NCBI GenBank assembly: GCA_035578175.1
Contig: JAQMRL010000012.1
Location: 18,703,715-18,767,714 of the forward strand
Length of the DNA stretch: 64,000 nt
Direction of reading: 5' to 3'
From: Catonia carolina
Taxonomy: Eukaryota; Arthropoda; Insecta; Hemiptera; Achilidae
A program made the translations under genes and the position numbers. Of this stretch, positions 44,704 to 55,193 are shown in pieces. Numbering within the stretch: position 1 is the first letter of the stretch; every line of letters begins with the position of its first letter. The notes beneath the pieces were generated by a model. It saw only the letters and a list, made by a program, of their open reading frames with translations, did no database searches and was not told the origin of the DNA.

Positions 44704-45140
44704 CATTGGACCCCGGTTATACTGCGGATTCGGATATAACGCGGTTGGATTATGTCCCCCACACTTTTTCTTAAAAAAAAAAAAAAAAAAAAAAATACCA
44801 AGAATGAAATTATATGTATTTGACTGTAAGTAAATTTAATGCATTTTGATACACAGACTTTCATACAGTTTACCGACTGTGGTATGTAGTACACAGGTAT
44901 TTATTTGTAGTAAAACTATTGGAACTTTTGTCAGCGAAAAGTTCCATTTTACAAGACGTGCAACAAAAAAAAAACCATCTTTGCGTTATCTAATACGTGA
45001 GAGCCAATGTTTTACAGAGCTTATATTTAAGGTTAATTTTTTCGCAATATAGTACATTCATAATTATCGAAAACTGGTATCCCCGGCTATAACGCGGGTC
45101 TCGTGATGTCCCCCTTTACCGCGTAACAACCGGGGAGCAC
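44704..45140. mobile_element. pogo/Tigger-like MITE
   Basis: Left end CATTGGACCCCGGTTATACT and right complement GTGCTCCCCGGTTGTTACGC are imperfect inverted repeats of the 'CAGTGGACCCCGGTTATAACGC' type. Subterminal 'ggatataacgcggttggatt' and 'ccggctataacgcgggtctc' mirror each other too. TA lies at both flanks (44702-44703, 45141-45142). An A23 run lies inside at 44773-44795. No transposase remains. Confidence 0.7.
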
Positions 45141-45291
45141 TAGTTCACAATGTTGATATTCATAATCCAAATCATTAGTTGTCCATTCAACTATCACACT
45201 TTCATTACAAAAAGAAAAATGTAAATAATTATATGGCACTATTATAATACAAATAGCCTCATTAAATATTAATAGCCATTTAAAAAAAAAT

Positions 45292-46040
45292 TGGTTTATA
45301 ACATACGCACGACTTTTCTCTTGCCAATGTAAGTAATGAACGACCTATCTTTAATCATGAGTGAATGACGGTAAATTAGTTTCTGTAGAAAGAAATACTT
45401 GTAATAAAAGTTGTAGATCTTTTAATTTTGTATAACTTTTATTATGTACACATTTATCGTAAAATGCATGCTAAGGCCGCAATCTTAAAGAAACCTATTT
45501 TAATAAGCAAAATTCAGAAAATCACGAATTGACGCTAAATTAAGCGTTGTAGAAAAAAAGGTTTGAAGTAAAAGTTTTAGGTGATTTAATTTTCTAAAAC
45601 TTTAATTAAATACGTTTTTATCCTAAAATGTGTATAAGATGGCAATCTTATAAAAATGCATAAAACCAACAACGAGAGGACAAGACTCCCCACGAATTTC
45701 AGGAGACATACCGCTTACCCTGTCTTTTAGAGCACAAAAAATCGTAGTAGCCGTTTTTGAGAGAAAGTTGCAAATAATAGATAATTAGTATTTTAAATAA
45801 ATACTATTTATTTTTGTCTGATTTTGTTGAAAAAGTTCGTATCGAGTTCCTTTATGGTACCTAATTTATGTTACAAGTTTCAAATTCGTACATTATTCTG
45901 TTCTGAAGATACTTTATTCAGACAGACACACAGGCGCGCGCGTACACACACACACCAATGGGTAAAAACATGTTTTTTTGGGTCCCAAGGCCCTGAAACG
46001 TGTAATATCTGGTGAAAACTCGACGTCTAAAAATCGACCG
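45292..46040 (-). repeat. HINE-A, inverted, 5' hairpin missing
   Basis: 3' end decayed ('acatacgcacgacttttctc'), tandem units, CG/CA tract at 45929-45955, then 'ggtgaaaactcgacgtctaa' where it stops at the junction with a + piece. Confidence 0.8.
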
Positions 46041-46248
46041 TTAGTGATTTCCCTAAAGTTGTTTTGGCTTAGTGATTTTTTCCTTTTCCCTTTTTAGCGA
46101 TTTTCCCTTTGTTGGGCTATGAAAATCAAAGTCCCAAATGAAGGATGATTTTCATTTAGCATCATCCACTCATGATTAAAACAAGGTTCTGTTTTTCATT
46201 ATTTACATTGGCAAGAGAAAGTCTTTTAAGTGTTTCATTCTATATTTT
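46041..46248 (+). repeat. HINE-A 3' end
   Basis: A stuttered 'gttagtgatttccct' segment, the 'gattttcatttagcatcatc' block and the end 'ggcaagagaaagtcttttaa' with a decayed hairpin. It directly abuts the inverted copy on its left. Confidence 0.75.
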
Positions 46249-46526
46249 TGAAAAAAAAATCGATAATATTTAAAACCCAATTAATTAAGTACGACAAACT
46301 TTCTCAGTGAATATTCAAAAGACAGTTGAACCAATTTTTCCGAAAATTGATTTCACATGATTCTGATGCCATCTTAATGTGATGGTTAGTTTCTTTATAT
46401 CATTACGAAACGATTTACGTTACCTAAATACGTAATGACATATTTGTAGAATGATTGTGTTGGACGAAAATAAATCGTTTACGTAAATTGTTGAGTGTTT
46501 TTATGGCTGTTTTCTTATAATGGTGT
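46249..46526. other. Unassigned spacer
   Basis: Nothing recognised. Confidence 0.5.
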
Positions 46527-47517
46527 TATTATTTTATCTTGTACTATATGAATATGTAGGGAAGGAAAATATTATTTTCAAATAGATTTTTTTATGTCAA
46601 GTTTTCACCGGAAATAACACGTTTTCTGGCCCCCTGAACCCAAAAAACATAGTTTTAGCGATTGGTGTGCGCGCGTGCGTGCGTTTGGACAAAATATCTC
46701 TAAAACGGAATATCGTATCTTGTTGAAACTTGGAACATAAGTTAACGTAAACTTGGAACATTTTTTTCTAAATCGGTCAACCGGATTGTAGTTTATTCGT
46801 GCAATTCTTTTCTCAAAAACGGTTTCTACATTTTTTTTTAAAACTGCCTCATTGGGCAGTATAGGGTAGGCGACATGTCTGCTGAAATTCTTGGGAAGGC
46901 TGTTCTCTCGTGGTAAATGTTTTCTTAAATACGCCTTAATATGCATTTTGGGGCAGAAGTGTATGTAATAAAAGTTGTAGAAAATTTTCTGCCCATACCA
47001 GGCAGTGAGTAGTGTAAAAGACTGTTATAATCAGAGTTGTCTCCTCGTGAGATTAATTAACTTCATTATATACCCAGATCCCGTGGTGATTGAAGTGAAG
47101 GTATCATTTGTAGGGTGGAAATTAAATGCTTTGTAGAGGGCCCGGCATGCTGATAGGCATACTTTTCAACTCTGTGAGGAAGGTACTTCATTTCTCGTTT
47201 TACTTAGTAAAGCCTCTTGAGGTTTAAACCACTCTTTTGGCTGATGACCTATATAAAACAGAAAATTAATAAAACCTACTACTTTTATTTAGCATATTTT
47301 TTCTACAGAGTTTAGTTTAGCGTCAATTAAGTGATTTCCCATATTTTGAAGCCGAACGGAGAGGTTGATAATTTAATTTTGCGTCATTCACTCCTGATTA
47401 AAATTGAGTTGTGTTTGTGTAAATTTTATTGTTAACTAATGATTAAACGATGGTTATGTTGTTAATTATTTACATTGGTAGGAGAAAGTCTTGTGAGTGT
47501 TTCACACTAGATATTTT
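46527..47517 (+). repeat. HINE-A split by SINE-B
   Basis: 5' hairpin ('ttgtactatatgaatatgta'), TG/CG tract at 46666-46686, first unit to 46985, SINE-B (46987-47256), last unit and 3' end 'gtgagtgtttcacactagat'. The minus-strand frame 46605-46946 is a by-product. Confidence 0.85.
46987..47256 (+). repeat. SINE-B with 5' internal deletion
   Basis: Starts 'tctgcccataccaggcagtg', lacks the 'aaattatttgcactcg' block, and then follows consensus to 'ctcttttggctgatgaccta'. Confidence 0.75.
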
Positions 47518-48339
47518 TTGTAAGTAATGATATGTGGGTTTATTAGGGATTTTTTTATCGTTTATCATAGTAATTGGTAACACTGATTATGTTGAACGGT
47601 TTGTTGATGTTATTATGTATACTGTATTACAGTATTTTAACTTTTTTAATACATAATAGGGGTTACCAACATTGCAATGTTTAATACTTTCATCATCACC
47701 ATCGTTTGAACTTCTTTACAGCTTATTGTAGAGTTAAAAATTATGACGCGGTATTTCTGTAGTTATTCCGCCATCGTGTATTTTAACACGAATGGATATT
47801 CGTATCCTGTGTTTTTTTTTATTTAATTCTGTTTTTAGTTGTCACTCTTTTATTGTTTATGTCTATCGTCGCCATCATGGTATTCGTACTATCGTTTATT
47901 CTCTCTTTCTCTCTTCCCGTCCATCGTCTTGCTTACTTTAGTTGTTGAGTAGAATAATAAGAAAGTATTAGTTATTGCCACCGCGCTGCGACACTAGTAA
48001 TTGTAAGCATTAGAAGGGTTGCACTAAGTTTGGGGTTGAAAATACGTGGGCCATTTTACTTTCAACATCCGATAGGTCATAAATAAAATACAAGATCATA
48101 TAGAACAAATGTTTTATTACTAAAAGTTACGACTCTTAGGGCGCGTACATACAGAGAGCAACTAGTGACGACCACGGCAACGCAAACTGGAGTTGCTCTG
48201 AAGAAAGTTGCATATCACCAGTGACGAGTTTACTAGATCGTTCCCGGCTGTATAAACTGCACACAACTAGGAGCTTCAATTCAACACTCAACTTAAATTC
48301 ATTTGCGGCAACATTTTATGAAGAGTGTTTTGGAAAGCT
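47518..48339. other. Unassigned sequence
   Basis: AT-rich then more balanced. At about 48139-48180 'agggcgcgtacatacagaga' followed by 'gcaactagtgacg' resembles the tip of a DNA transposon, but no partner end was found. No gene was recognised. Confidence 0.4.
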
Positions 48340-48592
48340 TGTGTTGTTGTTTAGGAACAGCCGAAAGGCTGGTTTGAACCTTCAGAGGTTTTACTAAGTA
48401 AAACGAGGGAGTGAAGTGGTTCACCATACCTTCCTCACTGAGTACAGAAGATGCTCGTGCTTATCAGCATGCTGGGCCCTCCGAAAAGCATCTACTGTGC
48501 ACCCTGCAAATGACGCCTTCACTTCTTTCACCACAGGGTCTGGCTGTATAATAAAATTCATTACTCTCAGAGGAGACAACTCTGGTCTTTTC
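48340..48592 (-). repeat. SINE-B, truncated
   Basis: 'gttgttgtttaggaacagcc' to 'cagaggagacaactctggtc'. The part distal to this is missing. The frames at 48416-48702 on both strands are derived from it. Confidence 0.75.
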
Positions 48593-48742
48593 CGTTTTCT
48601 GTATGCCACTATCAAATCCGAATTCCCTGAAGGGTTACATAATTCTCCCACTCCTGCGTCTAGCGCGCCAATCTGACTAGCAAAATTCCTGCGTAGTGTC
48701 AACTCCGCTCCGATTTTACTGTTAGTTACTGCCCAGTCTGCT

Positions 48743-48847
48743 ATGAATTTTGTAGAGTTACTTAATAATATTCGGACGGAGGAAGATGCTGCAGAGTTCG
48801 TTCAGGAAAAGGGGTTGTTAAATAATCCCAGAAGATGTGTCAACTAA
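48743..48847 (+). pseudogene. Merlin/ISXO2-like transposase N-terminal scrap
   Basis: An ATG frame of 34 codons reads MNFVELLNNIRTEEDAAEFV then QEKGLLNNPRRCVN and stops. The pattern 'T.E....F.QEKGLL....RC' matches the N-terminus typical of IS1595/Merlin-type transposases, just before their usual zinc-binding Cys motif (C..C). The frame ends where a HINE-A fragment begins (about 48852), so the rest was probably lost or displaced. Family assignment rests on this short pattern only. Confidence 0.4.
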
Positions 48848-48851
48848 AAAA

Positions 48852-49005
48852 GTATGTGTGAAACATTCACACAACTTTCTCTTCTCAATGTAAATAATTA
48901 AAAAATATAACGTAATAGTATAATGTAGCTTAGTAATAGCAAAAAATTCAATTAAAAATATAACTTAATAGTAATGTAGTAATAGGAAAATAAAACAATC
49001 AAAAT
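48852..49005 (-). repeat. HINE-A terminal fragment
   Basis: 'gtgtgaaacattcacacaac' and 'tttctcttctcaatgtaaat', followed by two copies of an 'aaaatataacntaatagtaat'-like phrase. Confidence 0.75.
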
Positions 49006-49639
49006 ATAAATAAAACAACAGAACGTGTAACATAGTATTATAGTCTGTCTACGCTAAGAGTACTCCGACGTAGGCAACAAGCAATACAAGTGAGCATGCG
49101 CATTAATTAAAAATAAGCACAGCATGATCAAAAACAAAATTCCATACAACACTAATTCGCTCTAAGCTTAATTTTATATTGAAAACACGTTCAATTCATC
49201 TAACATTAGTTTACCAGTAATTTTACTATTGTAACTCTTACATTGTTATTTTTCGTTATATGATTTACTATTATTTATGATTAGTAGGTTTTTAATAAAG
49301 ACTCAGTTTTATTTTTGGTCACAAGTAATAATATAAGACTAATGCGCTTAAATTATAAAAGGAGAGAAAACAATTCCAGTAATTCGTTGTTATCATTTCA
49401 GATTGTTTACTTCATATAATTAAAATATTAATAGTCTGTGACTAGTTTAATACAACTGTTTGCACTTGTCCGTGTTTAACTAATTTTTAGTTTGATCAGT
49501 TATCTTTTGGTATTGTATCGGTTCGTTTCGATTTTCTTCGTAGACTGAAGTTGAAAAGTTTTGTAAGTTGTGCTTTGTTAACATGCGTGGTAGTGAATGC
49601 GTTGAATTTTTGAAACATAACAGCGGTAAATGTGATACG
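49006..49639. other. Unassigned AT-rich sequence
   Basis: No motif or repeat recognised. The minus frame 49496-49699 runs into a SINE-B scrap. Confidence 0.5.
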
Positions 49640-49723
49640 AAATAGAACTATTTTTTTGTAGCCGTGGAACCAGCAAATCGAGTGCAAATAATTTAACATT
49701 CCACCTGCCTGTTATGGGCGTAT
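49640..49723 (-). repeat. SINE-B end fragment
   Basis: Only the segment 'ggaaccagcaaatcgagtgc' to 'cacctgcctgttatgggcgt'. Confidence 0.8.
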
Positions 49724-50049
49724 TGGAGAGTTCATCCATAAAAATGCGACAAACGCCTCAATCGTGAAGGTGATTATGTCGCAGAGTAGTCATAAGTGGA
49801 CGTAACTTTTAATAATAAATAATTTTTTTCTATACTCACTTGTCTTCTATTTATGACCTATCGAGGTTGAAAAACATCAGCCCTTGTATCAAATTGTTAG
49901 CTGGATCATTGTTGTTTAACAAATTTTTTATGGATTTAGCAACAGAAGAGTTAATCCACGAAGAGAAATCAGGATTGTTAAATGTATTCAAAAGGCTGCA
50001 TGTCAGTAACTTACAGGTAAATGGCGGCTAGACACTTATTAAAAGAAAT
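49724..50049. other. Unassigned sequence with a short frame
   Basis: A 63-codon frame (49840-50031) contains FFMDLATEELIHEEKSGLLN and is not recognised. It superficially resembles the Merlin-like scrap but too weakly to assign. Confidence 0.3.
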
Positions 50050-51294
50050 TGGTGTAAAACACTCACACGAATTTCTATTGCCAATGCAAATAATTAACCA
50101 AATAACCTAACATTAGAAATAAACTAAAAACTAACATAAAAAATATACCTTATTTTAATCATGAGTGAATGATGCAAAATGAAAACCAACCTTAGTTTGG
50201 CTTAATAATACGGAAAATCATTATTTCACGCTAAACTAGGATCTGTAGAGAAAAATGCTGAAAATATTGTTTCATATCGATTTTTCACCGGAAATTCAGG
50301 TTTTCAGCCCCTTTGAATACAAAAAACATGTTTTTAGCCATTGGTCTGTATGTGAAGAAAATATCTTAAGAAAGGAATATATTATGAAGTTAAAACACGG
50401 AATTTAAATTCTGTACCACAAGGGGATCCGTCTCGAACGTTTTCATTAAAATCGGTCAAACGAAAGTAGTAATTTATTCGTGCGATTTTCTCAAAAACCG
50501 CTCTAACGATTAAAAAATTTGTCTCATTTACTAAATTTTTTATGCTCAACGAAATATGATTTACATTAGGACATAATTTTCCATTTTCCAAGTTATGTTT
50601 TGAACCTATTTTTTTAACTCTCAATGTGTGCACCTTGTAATCTGTTCGATTTAAAAACAATAAGCAACCCCATGACCCAATGAGATGAGGATGATGTGTG
50701 TACGACGTGGAAAGAGGTGTAGTCTTGCACAGACTAAAGACAGTTTGGTTAATTGAACCTCAACCATCAAAGTACACCGGTAACCACAATCTAGTATTCA
50801 AATTTGTATAAAAGTAACTAACTTTACTAGGATTTGAACCACGGACTTTCCTCTCTGAAAATCAGCTGTTAAAACAGGTGACTAGCGGCAATGGCTAATA
50901 GTAGGAATAGCGGGGAAGTTGTAGTTTAGTTTAATTGGTGATTTTCTGGGTTTTTCCGTAAAATCTGTAAAAAATGGATTTTTTTAAGATTTCGGCCTTA
51001 GTATGCATTTTACTATAAAAGTGTATGCAATATAATTTATAAAAAATTAAAAGAGGTACAACTTTTGTTTTAAGCATTTTTCTCTAAAGAGCCAATTTTT
51101 CTTTAGCGTGAAAGAATGATTTTCCTTATTATTAAGCCAAACTAAGGTTGGTTTTCATTTAGCATAATTTACTCATGATTAGAATAAGGTTATGATTTTC
51201 GAGGTTCGTTTTTTTATTTCTAATGTTAGATTATATTGTTAATTATTTGCATTGGCAAAAGATAAGTCGTGTGAGTGTTCACACCAGATTTTTT
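50050..51294. repeat. HINE-A derivative with long terminal inverted repeats, plus SINE-C
   Basis: The left 215 bases (50050-50264) are an inverted 3' terminus ('ggtgtaaaacactcacacga'). The remainder is a + copy lacking its hairpin (starts 'tttcatatcgatttttcacc') that ends in the usual 3' terminus at 51294. The outer ends are therefore inverted copies of each other. SINE-C (50615-50898) is nested. Confidence 0.75.
50615..50898 (-). repeat. SINE-C
   Basis: 'cttgtaatctgttcgattta' to a tRNA-like head with a B-box-like 'aggatttgaacc' and 'cttcctctctgaaaatcagc'. The first bases of the head are deleted. Confidence 0.8.
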
Positions 51295-52117
51295 TACTTG
51301 TTAGGTTAGTTGTGTTGTATACGTCACATCGATACTGCAGGAATGATTCTCTCAGTGTAACAATCATCATATTGTTAACATTAAGCATTGTAACTTCTAT
51401 ACCAAGAGGTCTAACAAGTACACCGTTTTCTATTTTAGGAACATGTTGATCAGTCTTCTGTCTCATATCTTCTTTTCCCCCCTCTATCTTTTTACACATT
51501 CACACACACACACATACACATGTTATCTCTGTCTTTGTTTGGTTATATATGTTGTTTATACGTATACTAAAAGACTGAACTATCTCTAAATTTTCCATTT
51601 TTCTACCCCCTCCATTTTAATGTTGTGTTAGTAGGCCTATTATATTAATTCTCATTTGGCACGCTCACTCACGCGCGCACGCTACGCTCACGCGCGTTCA
51701 CATAAAGCTTGTTGTGTTCAATTGTAATTCGATAAAGGTCATTTTATTTGTTATTTTTCTTTTTTTTTTGTAATTTATGTGCCTTCTATTACTTTCAAAT
51801 GTAAATTTTATTGGTTGATTTAGCTGAAATACCTGTTCTTCGAATTGATTATTCTACCGTAAGTAGTTTTGGATCAGAAAGAATGATACGGTCTTTTACT
51901 GCTCCGAATATTCAAACAAATTGTCAAATCGTAGAAAATCTCATTAACAGATATGACTAAATAATGGGATTGTTAAACGAGCTCACCGAATCCTTTGAGC
52001 TCGTGTATTAACCGTTATATGTATCGTTTTCTAGCTACCTTGGTTCTACAAAACCCCTAGGATCGTAGGATTCTTATGTTCTAGGTTGTAAGTAGGTTTT
52101 GTAGGTTTGAATTTATT
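51295..52117. other. Unassigned sequence
   Basis: A CA microsatellite at about 51499-51521 and a CG-rich alternating stretch near 51665-51700. The frames at 51239-51499 are by-products of HINE-A and flank. No gene was recognised. Confidence 0.45.
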
Positions 52118-53051
52118 TTTACTTTCTCTTGCCTATATGAATATATAGGAAGGAAAGTATTGTTTTCATGTCGATTTTTCGAAATCAAGTTTTCACCGGA
52201 TCTATACGTTTTCAGACCCCCTGAACCCAAAAAACATGTTTTTAGCGATTGTTCTGTGTGTCTGTGTGTGAACAGAATATCTCAAGAACGGAACATCGTA
52301 CGAACTTGAAACTTGAAACTTAAGTTACATACCACTACCGGACGCGACACGAACATTTTCATCAAAATCGGTCAACCGGAAGTAGTAGTTTATTCGTGTA
52401 ATTTTTCAGTTTTTTGCGATTTTCTCAAAAACTGGTCCTACGATTTTTTTTAAAATCGCCTATTTTACTTAATTTTTTATTCTCTACAAGATAGGGTAGG
52501 CGCCATGTTTGCTGAAATTCTCGGTGAGGCTGTTTTCACGTAAAAACGTTGTTTTTTTATGATTACGGCTTTAATATAAATTTTAGCGCAAAAACTTATA
52601 TAATAAAAGTTGTAGAGAATTTAAAAACCTACAACTTATGTTTCAAACATTTTTTTGTATAACGCTTAGGTTAGCGGTAATTCGCGATTTTCTGTTTTTT
52701 TTCTCACGAAAACGTGAGAAAAATCGATTTTTTTAACATTTCGGTCTTAGTATGCATTTTACGACAAAAGTGTATATAATTAAATTTATAGAAAATTAAA
52801 AGATCTACAACTTTTGTTTAGAGCATTTTTCTCTACAGAGCCTAGTTTAGCGTGAAAGCGTGATTTTCCGTATTTTTAAGCCAAACTGAGTTCGATTGTC
52901 ATTTTGCGTCATTCACTCATGATTAAAATAAGGTTATGTTTTTGAGGTTAGTTTTTGTTCATTTCTAATGTTTTAATACTAATGTTAGGTTTATTGTTAA
53001 TTATTTGCATTGGCAAGAGAAAGTTGTGTGAGTGTTTCACACCAGATTTTT
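52118..53051 (+). repeat. HINE-A, reference-quality full-length copy
   Basis: Best ordered copy. Hairpin at 52121-52160, short TG tract at 52252-52271, 'caaaatcggtcaaccggaag' at 52364, the block with 'gatagggtaggcgccatgtt' at about 52489-52508, two tandem units with stems at about 52607-52635 and 52795-52815, the body block, and GGCAAGAGAAAGT plus hairpin at 53012-53043. The next copy begins directly in its terminal T run. Confidence 0.95.
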
Positions 53052-53957
53052 TTTACTTTCTCTTTCCGTATGTGAATATACAGGGAAGGAAAGTATTGTT
53101 TTCATGTCGTTTTTCGAAATCAATTTTCACGCGATATACACTTTTCAGTCCCCCCCGAACCCAAAAAACATGTATTTGGCGCCACGAGGTACCACTACGG
53201 GACCCGACACGAACATTTTCGTCAAAATCGGTCAACCAGAAGTAGTAGTTCATTCGTGCATTTTTTCAATTTTTTGTGATTTTCTCAGAAATTGCTACTA
53301 CGATGTTTGTTTAAATCGCTTCATTTACTACATTTTATAATAATAATAACAATAACAATAATAGTGAATTTTATTATACTCTCAATATTACAAACATTTA
53401 CCTTATAAAATACACTTAATACTAAACTTAACTACAAATAAAAAATAAGAAAAATAAAATAAATCAATTTACTACTGTATACACTTATGACATGACCTAG
53501 AGGCCGTCTGCCAGATACTACATTTTATTATTATAGCACTAATTGTATTCTTGGGTAAAAATGTATGTATAATCAATGTTGTGGAACATTTAAAAACGTA
53601 CAACTTTTATTTCAGACATTTTTTTTCTAGAACTCTTAGTTTACCGTTAATTAGGTAGTAATTTTCGTAATTTTTTTCATTAAAATCTGTAAAAAATAGG
53701 GTTTTTTATTATTGCGGCTCTAGAATGCACTTTACGACAACAAAATGTGTACAATATTAAAAGTTAAGAAATGAAAACATCTTCAACTTTATTTCAAACG
53801 GTTTTCTCTACAGAGCCTAGTTTAGTGTAAATTAGTGATGTTCCGTATTGATATTCATTTTGCGTCATTCAGTCATGATTAAACATAGGTTATAATTAAA
53901 TTTGGTTTATTTACATTGGCAAGAGAAAGTCGGGTGATTGTTTTACACCAATTTTTT
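53052..53957 (+). repeat. HINE-A, head to tail with the previous copy
   Basis: 5' hairpin ('ccgtatgtgaatatacaggg'), then a deletion that removes the microsatellite ('gcgccacgaggtaccactac'), the remaining blocks, a retroposon tail insert at 53339-53516, and the 3' end 'gcaagagaaagtcgggtgat'. Confidence 0.85.
53339..53516 (-). mobile_element. Short 5'-truncated retroposon with 12-bp target duplication
   Basis: Direct repeats ACTACATTTTAT at 53327-53338 and 53517-53528 flank 178 bases. On the minus strand it ends in a TTATTG/TTATTATT simple-repeat tail, as in LINE 3' UTRs. No coding remains. Confidence 0.7.
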
Positions 53958-53984
53958 TCTTAGCGTGCCTTTCCACTTTATATA

Positions 53985-54400
53985 TTAGCGATCATATCTA
54001 TCTAACCTTGTCGGTTGTTGTTCGAAACAACTCCGCGGTGCTCTTACCAAACCAACATCTCAAATTGGCGAGCCCCAGGAGTTCTTTTTCCTTCTCTATC
54101 TTTCCTTGCAGGATCCGTTGGAGTATTTCGTATCTGTTCGGATTCCTTGTGATTTTCCTGATATACTGAAGCTTACGATCTTGACATTGTTAATTACTTC
54201 TGGGTTTTCATTCATCCTTCGTAAGACTTTCATATTGGTGACTCTCCGCATCCATAGTATGTTCAAGATTCGTCTAGACAGCCAGAGTTCTAAGGATTCG
54301 AGTTTATTTTGGTTAGTCGCCCTGTTTAAGGCACGGTCTCCACACCATACAATAGAAGTCTCGGAGCCGCATCACTTAGGAGCCGTAGTTTGGTGTCTAG
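53985..54400 (-). pseudogene. LINE ORF2 C-terminal relic
   Basis: Minus strand, with one frameshift: NRATNQNKLESLELWLSRRI, LNILWMRRVTNMKVLRRMNE, then RNPNRYEILQRILQGKIE and LRCWFGKSTAELFRTTDK. This follows the conserved region after the RT domain in insect endonuclease-RT elements (LE.FE.W..RRIL.I.W...V.N..VL.RM). The 130-codon + frame at 54106-54498 is its shadow. Confidence 0.75.
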
Positions 54401-54640
54401 AATTTTTTGGTGTTGACAGTTTGGAGCCGCAGGGGTCAGGAGCCCTGCGTTTAAATGGATTTAAATGGATTATTATTATTATGGCTCTTGAACGCTGAGG
54501 CATTGTACTTAACACACTTCTGGCCTACCTAATGCGACATTTTATCTCCTGCGAGTTAACCCACTCCTCGTTGATAATTGTAACCGGGTATATAAATATT
54601 ACGAGAGTTATAGTATGCGTGTCTTATCTGTTACCGTAAG
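54401..54640. other. Unassigned sequence
   Basis: Contains 'gagccgcaggggtcaggagc' and a (TTA) tract at about 54470-54481. No gene was recognised. Confidence 0.4.
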
Positions 54641-55193
54641 ATTTATAAATAAATGGGTGTCCTACAAGGTTCAGTTTTAAGGCCGATTCTGCTCTTATCA
54701 ATTTTTTCTTAAGTTTCTTTTATTAATTAAATCGCAATACTTTTGTATTTTAATGGTACTAAAATTTTTACGCGTATTATTGTGGTATAATTACAAACGC
54801 CAGTGTATGATTTTAGTACCGCTTACGTTGTATTTTGAATGTGATGTAATTTTTTTGGGTTTCTTTTTAAATGTATCTCTCACTCTCTGTGTACTATCAA
54901 ACTGCGTATTTCGTTCTTCATTTTTACACGTTTATGAATATTTATGCACGTGTTTATATTTTTTCTGTTACCGTTTAGAATAATAAAATAAATGGATGTC
55001 CTACAAGGTTCAGTTTTAGGAATTATTCGTTTATTATTATTATTATTATTATTATTATTCGTTTTTTCTCGATTATTTATTGTTTTTTTATCGAAATTAG
55101 TTTATAATTTAATTTATTGTAATCTATTAATTTCTTACGCGTATTATTGTGGTTTAGTTAGATAACAGTACGTACTATTTATTATATGTATAT
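54641..55193 (+). repeat. Tandem relics of an RT motif-B segment (first pair)
   Basis: GVLQGSVLRPILL near 54656 and DVLQGSVLGIIR near 54994 are decayed forms of the RT 'GVPQGSVLGPLLF' motif, about 338 bases apart and each preceded by 'ctgttaccgt..agaat(tt)ataaataaatgg'. 'ttacgcgtattattgtggt' also occurs in each unit (54769, 55136). A (TTA)n tract lies at 55030-55059. HINE-A interrupts the second unit. Confidence 0.6.

Noticed and set aside
48139..48335. A further DNA transposon starting 'agggcgcgtacatacagaga'
   Set aside because: The tip looks transposon-like, but no inverted partner or target duplication could be found by eye.
49840..50031. Second Merlin-like transposase scrap
   Set aside because: The similarity to the 48743 frame is limited to a few residues (TEEL, GLLN) and is not convincing.
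54106..54498. Longest + strand open frame (130 codons)
   Set aside because: The minus strand of the same DNA reads as LINE ORF2 C-terminal protein, so this is an antisense shadow.
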